This document shows positions 7,934 to 13,884 of a stretch of 19,022 nucleotides of DNA, in pieces (within the stretch, counting starts at the first letter, position 1; each line of letters begins with the position of its first letter). The notes below the pieces were generated by a model. The model did no database searches, was not told where the DNA came from, and worked only from the letters and a program-made list of their open reading frames with translations. This DNA is from CAYWTX01 sp964461295. GTDB lineage: Bacteria > Planctomycetota > Phycisphaerae > SM23-33. Position numbers and translations under genes: made by a program. Location: contig CAYWTX010000341.1 of NCBI GenBank assembly GCA_964461295.1, positions 1 to 19,022 on the forward strand, given 5' to 3'.

Positions 7934-8095
7934 ATGGAACTCACGCGACGCCCGCAGGCGATCCGGAAGCAGTTGTCCGAGCGGCTGATGGTCTGCCTCA
8001 AGCAGACGGGCGACCCGCGCGTCATCGGCGGCGGCGAGAAGTTCGAAGCGTACCCGTGCCGTGGCCCGGCCGGGGCAGGCAGGAAACCGAAGTAG
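7934..8095 (+). pseudogene. Sulfatase C-terminal remnant (53 codons)
   Basis: ATG 7934 to TAG 8093-8095 encodes 53 residues. Residues 16-44, with ERLMVCLKQTGDPRV then IGGGEKFEAYP, look like the extreme C-terminus of type I sulfatases of the N-sulfoglucosamine/heparan class, where a last helix is followed by TGDPRV-G-G--F--YPY. Nothing of the catalytic part (the C-x-P-S-R site, metal ligands) is present upstream: the HEAT gene ends only 19 bp before. So this seems to be the 3' stub left by a deletion that removed the rest. A GGAG at 7925-7928, five bases before the ATG, means it might still be translated. The family match rests on recalled motifs, not a search. An unrelated small gene is the alternative. 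Confidence 0.6.
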
Positions 8096-8154
8096 AGCGC
8101 TCGTGCCCTGCCCTCCGCCTTGATTCCGCCGCCGCAAACGACGAATATATCGGC

Positions 8155-9330
8155 GTGCGCATCTGCCACGTCATCACGCGGATGATCCTCGGCGGGGCCC
8201 AGGAAAATACGCTGCTCACCTGCGAGGGCCTGCACGCCCGCGGACACGACGTCACGCTCGTCACCGGCCCCGCCCTGGGACCCGAGGGCGAGCTGATGAC
8301 CCGCGCCCGCGCCGGCGGCTACCGCGTCGTCGTCGTCGATCCGCTCCGCCGCGAAGTCCACCCGCTGCGCGACCTGGCCGCCCTGCGCAGCCTGGGCCGC
8401 GCCCTGGCCGGCATCCGCCCCGACATCATGCACTCGCATTCCTCCAAGGCCGGCATTCTCGCCCGCCGCGCTGCCGCGGGCTTCCGCGGCATACGCATCG
8501 TCCACACGATCCACGGCCTGCCGTTCGACGAGTACCAGCCGTGGTGGCGCAACCGCCTGTACACGGCCCTGGAACGCCGTGCCGCCCGCAACGCCCACGC
8601 ACTCATCTCCGTCGCCGACGCGATGACCGCCCAGGCCCTGGCCGCCGGCGTCGGCCGGGCCGATCAATACACCACGGTCTACAGCGGCATGGAGGTCGCG
8701 CCGTACCTCACGCGCCCGCCGAGGGCCGACACGTTCCGCGCCGGCCTGCTCCTGCCCCCCGGCGCCGTCCTCGTCACGCAGGTAGCCCGCCTGGCGCCCC
8801 TGAAAGGCCACCCCTACCTCATCGACGCGGCCGAGAGAATCCGCGACGACCGCGTGGTGTTCTGCTTCGTGGGCGACGGCGTGCTGCGGGCCGACCTGGA
8901 AGCCCAGATCGCCCGCCGCGGCCTGGCCGGGCGCTTCCGCTTCACCGGCTTGCTGCCGCCGGAGCAGATTCCCGCCGTGATGCACGCCAGCGACCTCTTG
9001 GTGCACGCCTCGCTGCGCGAGGGCCTGGCCCGCACGCTGCCGCAAGCCATGCTCGCGGCGCGGCCGGTGGTGAGCTTCGACATCGGCGGCGCCCGCGAGG
9101 TGGTGGACGACACCACCGGCGTGCTGCTGCCTCCCGGCGCCGTGGACGGCCTGGCCGACGCCATCGGCCGACTCGCCGCCTCCGGCGAACTCCGCCGACG
9201 CCTGGGCGCCGCCGGCCGCCAACGCTGCCGCGATATGTTCGACCACAACCGCATGGTCGACCGCATCGAGGCCGTTTACGACAGCGCCATGAGAAGGAAA
9301 AGCTGGGATAAAGGGGATGAAAGTGATTAA
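8155..9330 (+). CDS. Glycosyltransferase family 4 (GT-B)
   Basis: I place the start at GTG 8155, giving VRICHVITRMILGGAQENTL, the normal GT4 N-terminus. The open frame runs 33 codons further up but would overlap the sulfatase remnant and has no family likeness there. The 391-residue protein has the N-terminal Rossmann lobe (about 1-170), with the GGAQ loop that contacts the donor, and a C-terminal lobe with FVGDGVLRADLE and EGLARTLPQAMLAARPVVSF. In the E-x7-E motif the first Glu is 289, but the second position is Gln297, a variation seen in some GT4 members. It probably transfers a sugar from a nucleotide donor for envelope polysaccharide synthesis; donor and acceptor are unknown. The last residues (KSWDKGDESD) are encoded by the left arm of the 9301-9370 inverted repeat, which also supplies the region of the stop codon. 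Confidence 0.92.
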   Translation: MRICHVITRMILGGAQENTLLTCEGLHARGHDVTLVTGPALGPEGELMTRARAGGYRVVVVDPLRREVHPLRDLAALRSLGRALAGIRPDIMHSHSSKAGILARRAAAGFRGIRIVHTIHGLPFDEYQPWWRNRLYTALERRAARNAHALISVADAMTAQALAAGVGRADQYTTVYSGMEVAPYLTRPPRADTFRAGLLLPPGAVLVTQVARLAPLKGHPYLIDAAERIRDDRVVFCFVGDGVLRADLEAQIARRGLAGRFRFTGLLPPEQIPAVMHASDLLVHASLREGLARTLPQAMLAARPVVSFDIGGAREVVDDTTGVLLPPGAVDGLADAIGRLAASGELRRRLGAAGRQRCRDMFDHNRMVDRIEAVYDSAMRRKSWDKGDESD

Positions 9331-9370
9331 GGACTTCTTCTTCATCCCTTTCATCCCCTTCATCCCAGCT
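9301..9370. repeat. Inverted repeat with 22-bp arms spanning GT4 end and polX leader
   Basis: Arms at 9301-9322 and 9349-9370 are reverse complements with one mismatch, around a 26-nt loop. The right half is a pyrimidine-rich run of TTCATCCC-type words, and the left half is its purine complement. Composition is much more AT-rich than the flanking genes. The left arm is coding for GT4; the right arm ends 17 bp before the polX ATG. The structure could work as a bidirectional hairpin terminator or mRNA stabiliser, or simply be an inserted palindromic element. Confidence 0.88.
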
Positions 9371-9387
9371 ATTTCTCCGAGGTTGCC

Positions 9388-11112
9388 ATGAAGAACGCCG
9401 AGATTGCGGCCGTCTTCGCCGAGATGGCCGACATCATGGAGATCCTCGGCGAGGACGTTTTCCGCGTGAACAGCTACCGCAAGGCCGCACGCACGCTCGA
9501 GGACCTGCCCGCCGCCATCGAAGACGTTGCCGCCGCCGGCAAACTGGAGGAGGCCCCCGGCATCGGCAAGGCCACAGCCGCGAAGATCCAGCAGTACCTC
9601 GCCGACGGGCGCATCGCCGCGCATGAGGAACTTCGCGCCAAGGTGCCCGCGGGACTGATGGGCCTGCTGGCCATCGGCGGACTGGGGCCTAAGACCGTCG
9701 CCAAGCTCTGGCGGCACGGCGGCATCGAGTCGGTCGCGCAGTTCAAGGAGGCCCTGGCCGGCGACCGCTCGCGCCTGGAGGACATCCCCGGCCTGGGGGC
9801 GAAAAAACTCCAGCACGTCGCCGAGTCGCTGACGTTCCTCGAACAGGCCGCCGGTCGCGTGCGGCTGGACCAGGCGGGCGAGCTGGCGGCCGCCATGATC
9901 GCCGTAGTGGAGGCCGTGCCCGGCGTCGGGCGTATCGCGTCGGCAGGGAGCCTGCGCCGCGGGCGCGAGACCATCGGCGACGTGGACCTGCTGTGCGAGG
10001 CCCAGGGCCCTGCCGCTCATCGCGTGGCCGAGGCGTTCTGCGGCCATGCCGCCGTCCAGCGCGTGCTGGCCCGCGGCGCCACGAAATGCTCGATCCAGGC
10101 CGCCGGCGGCGTTGAGGTGGACCTGCGAATGGTGCCGGCCGAGAGCTTCGGCGCCGCCCTGCAATACTTCACCGGCTCCAAGGAGCACAACGTCCGCCTG
10201 CGCGAGCTGGCCGTCAAGAAGGGCCTGAAACTGAACGAGTACGGCCTGTTTCGCGGCGACGAACAGATCGCCGGCGCCGACGAGGAAGGCATCTACGCCG
10301 CCCTCGGCCTGCAATTCGTCCCGCCCGAGCTGCGCGAGGACCGCGGCGAAGTCGAGGCCGCGGCCGAGGGAAAGCTGCCGCGACCGCTGGAACCGGGCGA
10401 CATCCGGGGCGACATGCACATGCACACCACCGCCAGCGACGGGGCCAACAGCATCGAGGAGATGATCGACGCCTGCCGCGCCCGGGGCTACGCGTTCATG
10501 GCCATCTGCGACCACTCCAAGGCCCAGGCCCAGGCCCACGGCCTGGACGAGCGCCGTCTCGCCAGGCACGCCGCGGCGATACGTAAGGCGGCCGCGAAGT
10601 ACGACGACATCCTCGTGCTGGCCGGCGTCGAGGTGGACATCTTCAAGGACGGGCGCCTGGACTTCGAGGCCGACGTGCTGGCCGAGTTGGACTTCGTGAC
10701 CGCCTCGCCGCACTCGGCGTTGACGATGGGCGGGCCGGAGGCCACGCGGCGGATCATCGCCGCCATCGAGCACCCGCACGTGCACTGCATCGGCCATCCC
10801 ACCGGGCGCGAGATCGGCATCCGCCCGGGGATGGAATTGGACATCGCGTCGATCGCCTCAGCCGCCGCGGCCAACGACGTGGCCCTGGAAGTCAACGCCC
10901 ACCCGATTCGGCTGGATCTGCGGGACGTGCACATCCGCGCCGCCATCGCCGCGGGCGCCAAGCTGCTCATCAACACCGACGCCCACTCCACCGGCGACCT
11001 GGCGCTCATGCATTACGGCGTGACCACCGCCCGCCGCGGCTGGGCAACGGCAGCCGACGTGGTGAACTGCTGGAGCGTCGGACAGGTGAAGCGGTGGTTG
11101 GCGAAATCCTGA
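9388..11112 (+). CDS. polX: DNA polymerase X family with PHP domain
   Basis: The 574-residue length is typical for bacterial PolX, a gap-filling repair polymerase with an added PHP phosphoesterase/3'-5' exonuclease. Helix-hairpin-helix segments lie near 50-65 (APGIGKATAAKI) and 95-135 (GGLGPKT, IPGLGAKK). The palm has GSLRRGRETIGDVDLL with catalytic Asp198 and Asp200, and VEVDLRM with Asp245. The PHP domain keeps all expected metal ligands: His344 and His346 (DMHMHTTASDG), Asp375-His376, Glu415, His442, His470 and Asp531-x-His533. Both activities therefore look intact. GAGG (9379-9382) sits five bases before the ATG. The gene is last on the plus-strand arm and converges with rsgA. A role in base-excision or gap repair is known for the family; nothing here makes it special apart from the flanking repeats. 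Confidence 0.97.
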   Translation: MKNAEIAAVFAEMADIMEILGEDVFRVNSYRKAARTLEDLPAAIEDVAAAGKLEEAPGIGKATAAKIQQYLADGRIAAHEELRAKVPAGLMGLLAIGGLGPKTVAKLWRHGGIESVAQFKEALAGDRSRLEDIPGLGAKKLQHVAESLTFLEQAAGRVRLDQAGELAAAMIAVVEAVPGVGRIASAGSLRRGRETIGDVDLLCEAQGPAAHRVAEAFCGHAAVQRVLARGATKCSIQAAGGVEVDLRMVPAESFGAALQYFTGSKEHNVRLRELAVKKGLKLNEYGLFRGDEQIAGADEEGIYAALGLQFVPPELREDRGEVEAAAEGKLPRPLEPGDIRGDMHMHTTASDGANSIEEMIDACRARGYAFMAICDHSKAQAQAHGLDERRLARHAAAIRKAAAKYDDILVLAGVEVDIFKDGRLDFEADVLAELDFVTASPHSALTMGGPEATRRIIAAIEHPHVHCIGHPTGREIGIRPGMELDIASIASAAAANDVALEVNAHPIRLDLRDVHIRAAIAAGAKLLINTDAHSTGDLALMHYGVTTARRGWATAADVVNCWSVGQVKRWLAKS

Positions 11113-11155
11113 TGGGGCCGTTCTGCCAACCGCAAGCCGAAGAAACGCACCTCGA

Positions 11156-11267
11156 CAATAAGCAACAAGCAATGGGCAATTGGCAATGGGCAATAGGCAA
11201 TAGGCAATGGGCAATGGGCAATGGGCAATGGGCAATAAGCAATTGGCAATTGGCAATTAGCAATGCC
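11156..11267. repeat. Heptanucleotide tandem array, 16 units
   Basis: Sixteen consecutive 7-bp units of the form CAAnnnG fill the convergent gap between polX and rsgA. The commonest unit is CAATGGG (six copies), with variants CAATAGG, CAATTGG, CAATAAG, CAACAAG and CAATTAG; the last unit is CAATGCC. The period is exact with no indels. It resembles the short tandemly repeated heptamers (STRRs) described in cyanobacteria. Peptides read from it (for example IANCQLPIAN on the minus strand) are artefacts. It ends 6 bp before the rsgA stop codon. Confidence 0.95.
11209..11232 (+). other. G-quadruplex motif within the heptamer array
   Basis: Four GGG runs (11209-11211, 11216-11218, 11223-11225, 11230-11232) are separated by three identical CAAT loops, meeting the canonical G3N1-7 rule. 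The G-rich strand is the sense strand of polX, so any read-through polX transcript could form an RNA quadruplex just past the stop codon. Folding is an inference. Confidence 0.6.
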
Positions 11268-11273
11268 CCCCCC

Positions 11274-12488
11274 TTACTCCATCGACTCCCGCATCCGCAG
11301 GTAGCTCTCGAACCGCCGCCCGGGGATCGTGCCCGCCTCCACGGCCCCCAGAACCGCGCAGTCGGGCTCGTGCGTGTGCGTACACTTGCTCATCCGGCAG
11401 TTGGGGAAGAACGGCTCGAACTCCGGGAAGTACCACGGCAGTTCGTCGAGGTGGATCGAGAATCCCAGTTCCCTCAGGCCCGGCGTGTCCACCAGTACGC
11501 CCGCGGGCCCCACCGTGGGCAGTGGGGCGCTGGCCGCGCCTTGTCCCAGATGCCCGGCGTCGGCGGGCGCCGGGTTCCGCGGCGCCGCGATCGCCGCCAC
11601 CAGCGGCGCCAAATCGTACACCGCGGCCGCGGCCGTCGTGTGCCGGCCCCGCTCGTCCTTCATTCGCACCTCGCCGGTGACGGCGTTGGAGCCGGGAATC
11701 AGCGCGTTGATCAGCGAGCTCTTGCCCACCCCTGACGCGCCCGCCAGCACCGTGCTCCGCCCCGCCAGCAGTGCCCCAAGCTCGTCGAGTCCCCGGCCCG
11801 TGACGGCCGAGCAAAGCACCACCTTCAGGTTCAGCGAGGCCAGGTACTCCAGGTCGGCCTCGCGCGGCGCCCCCAGGTCAGCCTTGTTGATCGCCAGCAC
11901 CGCCGCCAGCGAGCCGCGCTCCGCCACGATCAGGAATCGCTCGATCAGTGCCGGGCGCAGCGCCGGCTGCCTCACGGCCGCCACCATCAGAAGCTGATCC
12001 ATGTTGGCGACGATCACTTTCTCGAACACGTCTTCGTACGGGTCCAGGCGCTTGGCGGACATCGGCTGGGGGCGCGACAGCGCCGTGGCCCGCGGGCGGC
12101 GCGACAGGATGAACCCCTCGGCACGGTCCTTGTCGAGCCGGCTGCCAACGTGCTCCTCCGACAGGGCGACGGTGACGGCGTCGCCGACGGCCAGGGCGCT
12201 GGCGCCCTCGAGCGCGCGAAAGGTCTTGGCGACGGCGCAGAATCGCGGCCCGCCGTCAAAGCGGACCATCACCCCGTGGCGGAACATCCCCACCACCAGC
12301 CCCTCCTGAGTCGGCAGATCCTCGAGGCTTCCGATGGCCTGGCCGGTCCGGCTGGGCGGCAGCTTCACTCCCTGCCGCGTGTGTCTCCGCCCGCGGCTGG
12401 CGAGGCGCTCGGCGTCCTCGCCGGCAGCAAACTTCTGCTGCCAGTCCTTGATCCGCCGGAACGCCTTGCCTTTGCCCTTTCGAGCCAT
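11274..12488 (-). CDS. rsgA: Ribosome small subunit-dependent GTPase RsgA
   Basis: The 404-residue protein starts at ATG 12488 (MARKGKGKAF); the frame is open to 12566, but those codons lie mostly in a repeat. RsgA assists late 30S subunit assembly and is released by GTP hydrolysis. The circularly permuted G motifs appear in the expected order: G4 NKAD (201-204), G1 GASGVGKSS with Lys256, G3 DTPG (334-337). A C-terminal zinc site follows, Cys364-x4-Cys369-x-His371-x5-Cys377. An OB fold should lie at about 50-150. Two features differ from textbook RsgA: a basic extension of about 45 residues at the N-terminus, and an Ala/Pro-rich insertion of roughly 30 residues (near 295-328) between the RHTT switch and the G3 motif. 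No strong Shine-Dalgarno sequence is seen. It is the last gene of the minus-strand arm. Confidence 0.96.
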   Translation of the reverse strand: MARKGKGKAFRRIKDWQQKFAAGEDAERLASRGRRHTRQGVKLPPSRTGQAIGSLEDLPTQEGLVVGMFRHGVMVRFDGGPRFCAVAKTFRALEGASALAVGDAVTVALSEEHVGSRLDKDRAEGFILSRRPRATALSRPQPMSAKRLDPYEDVFEKVIVANMDQLLMVAAVRQPALRPALIERFLIVAERGSLAAVLAINKADLGAPREADLEYLASLNLKVVLCSAVTGRGLDELGALLAGRSTVLAGASGVGKSSLINALIPGSNAVTGEVRMKDERGRHTTAAAAVYDLAPLVAAIAAPRNPAPADAGHLGQGAASAPLPTVGPAGVLVDTPGLRELGFSIHLDELPWYFPEFEPFFPNCRMSKCTHTHEPDCAVLGAVEAGTIPGRRFESYLRMRESME

Positions 12489-12511
12489 GGGGCATCTATC
12501 CGCGATGGAAA

Positions 12512-12663
12512 CAAAGAGACCACGAATTACACGAATCAAGATACAAATTACACGAAGAAGAGGCAACCAGACAGCGGCAGACTAAGGGTGTCTGTCGCTT
12601 TCCCCACCGCTCCCTCTGCTTCGTGCAACTCGTTCCTTCTTCGTGTCATTCGTGGTCTCTTTG
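12512..12663. repeat. Inverted repeat with 24-bp arms upstream of rsgA
   Basis: Arms at 12512-12535 and 12640-12663 are reverse complements with one mismatch and enclose about 104 bp. A second, inner pair (CACGAAGAAG at 12551-12560 and CTTCTTCGTG at 12636-12645) gives an alternative pairing with the same right side. Words such as CACGAA and GACCACGAA recur. It fills most of the 210-bp gap between rsgA and the TauE-like gene and holds no gene. Its left arm begins 24 bp before the rsgA ATG, so it would form part of the rsgA leader. Confidence 0.88.
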
Positions 12664-12698
12664 GTCCGCATGCGGGCGACGGTCACGCGGGAGCACCA

Positions 12699-13607
12699 TC
12701 ACCCTTCCACGACTTTCCTTACCAGGTCCGCCGCAATCGCCGTCGCCGCCAGCACCACCACCACCGCGAACCATCGCCTCAGCCGCCGGGCATGCAGCCG
12801 CTCGCACGCGGCCGCCCCGATCTGGATGCCGATCGTGCTGCCTGCCAGCATCGCCATCACCAGCCACAAGTTTACCGTCCCATGCAGCCCGTACGCGACC
12901 GTCCCGGTCAGCGAACTGAACACCACCACGCCCAGACTCGTGCCGACGGCCTGGTGGGCCGTCAGCCCCACCGCCAGCACCAGCACCGGCATGAACAGCA
13001 CGCCGCCGCCGATCCCCAGCAGCCCCTTGGTCAGGCCGATCACCACCCCCGTCAGCACCATGCCCGCCACGCTGATGCCGGTCAGCTTCGCGGCCGGCAA
13101 ATCGATCCGCCACCCCAAAGCCAACCGCCCAAGCAGCGGACGCCGGGCCCGCTGCTTGACGCCGTCGCGAAACACCAGCCACGCCGTCGCCAGCAGCACC
13201 GCGACGAACAACCCGTGCATCACCAGCGTGTAGCCGCGCCCGTCGTCGTCGCCCAGCGCCCCGGCCAGCACGCCGTTCATCTCCGCTCCGCCCACGGCGC
13301 CCACCATGGCGCCGGCCGCCAGCAACGCCATGCTCCGCGGCTCGAAATTCCCCAGCCTCCAGTGGCGAAGCATGCCCGTCACGCCCGTGCCCAGGGTGAA
13401 GCTGAGACTGCTGCCCACGGCGATCGGGTACGGCACGCCGAACAGCACCTTGAGCATCGGCACCAGCAGGAACGCCCCGCCCACGCCGAACAGCCCGGTG
13501 AGAAACCCGATCGCCAGCCCCAACGCCGCCAACGCGCCCATCAACGCCCACGGCTCCTGCAAGGCGGGATACGCGCTCAGCCGGCTGAGTTCCTCCCAGC
13601 CGCTCAT
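12699..13607 (-). CDS. TauE/SafE (TSUP) family membrane permease
   Basis: The 302-residue product starts at ATG 13607 (MSGWEELSRLS). A longer open frame upstream reads through unrelated sequence and overlaps the GH gene, so it is rejected. The protein is very hydrophobic, with about eight predicted membrane segments and the internal duplication typical of the family: GLFGVGGAFLLVP (38-50) and, in the second half, GLLGIGGGVLFMP (195-207), each followed by a conserved A-V-G-(S/T)-S-L. TSUP proteins move sulfite, sulfoacetate and other organic anions; the substrate here cannot be told. An insert of about 35 polar residues with GDDDGRG lies in the middle. Its start codon overlaps the stop of a 47-codon gene (ATGA), with GAGG a few bases upstream, which implies coupled translation. 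Confidence 0.93.
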   Translation of the reverse strand: MSGWEELSRLSAYPALQEPWALMGALAALGLAIGFLTGLFGVGGAFLLVPMLKVLFGVPYPIAVGSSLSFTLGTGVTGMLRHWRLGNFEPRSMALLAAGAMVGAVGGAEMNGVLAGALGDDDGRGYTLVMHGLFVAVLLATAWLVFRDGVKQRARRPLLGRLALGWRIDLPAAKLTGISVAGMVLTGVVIGLTKGLLGIGGGVLFMPVLVLAVGLTAHQAVGTSLGVVVFSSLTGTVAYGLHGTVNLWLVMAMLAGSTIGIQIGAAACERLHARRLRRWFAVVVVLAATAIAADLVRKVVEG

Positions 13608-13747
13608 CGGTCGCCCTCGCAAGGCCGATCGGATCGCTCGGCTCGCCGGGCTCGCCGGCGGCGCCACGCGTCGAACAGCAGGTCCGCGGCCACGCCCCAC
13701 GCCAGCGGGACCGCCACATACAGCAGAATGTCCCATAGCTTCGACAT
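13604..13747 (-). CDS. 47-aa membrane microprotein coupled to TauE/SafE gene
   Basis: ATG 13747 to TGA 13604 encodes 47 residues: MSKLWDILLYVAVPLAWGV then AADLLFDAW, one membrane helix (about 5-25), followed by a strongly basic tail (RRRRARRAERSDR) that should face the cytoplasm. Its TGA shares two bases with the ATG of the TauE/SafE gene, the classic ATGA arrangement, and no other gene explains the space. The hydrophobic helix, positive-inside tail and overlap argue for a real protein. It may be a small subunit or regulator of the permease. The ribosome site is weak. No family name is known to me. It could be missed by pipelines with a length cut-off. Confidence 0.72.
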   Translation of the reverse strand: MSKLWDILLYVAVPLAWGVAADLLFDAWRRRRARRAERSDRPCEGDR

Positions 13748-13783
13748 CGGCAACCAGGAGCCGGTATCCGGTCACAAGGCAAC

Positions 13784-13828
13784 GCCTCCGGCCGTTTGCG
13801 AGGATACGGCCTTGCCCCAACCGGAGGC
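13784..13828 (-). other. Nested hairpin between GH and microprotein genes
   Basis: An outer stem GCCTCCGG (13784-13791) / CCGGAGGC (13821-13828) and an overlapping inner stem GGCCGT (13790-13795) / ACGGCC (13806-13811) occupy the gap of 137 bp. No U-tract follows on the minus strand, so a Rho-independent terminator is unlikely. The surroundings (13750-13880) contain ACCGG-type repeated words such as AACCGGCTAGCGACTACCGG. It may be repeat-derived or an mRNA processing structure after the hydrolase gene. Confidence 0.4.
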
Positions 13829-13884
13829 AAACCAATACAGCGGGCGCGCACGTCTGGAACCGGCTAGCGACTACCGGCTGCCAA

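Noticed and set aside
6790..10797. Very long minus-strand open frame (over 1,300 codons)
   Set aside because: It runs antisense to the HEAT, GT4 and polX genes, all with clear domains; its product is Gly/Val/Ala/His-rich without motifs. Long antisense frames are expected at this GC content.
11156..11267. Small proteins read from the heptamer array
   Set aside because: Every frame gives the same periodic peptide because of the 7-bp period, with no start context; it is non-coding repeat.
12489..12566. Upstream extension of RsgA (26 residues)
   Set aside because: These codons are the inverted repeat translated and give a hydrophobic peptide unlike any RsgA N-terminus; MARKGKGKAF fits better.
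13784..13828. Riboswitch ahead of the microprotein and permease genes
   Set aside because: Two short stems only, with no conserved riboswitch core that I can recognise.
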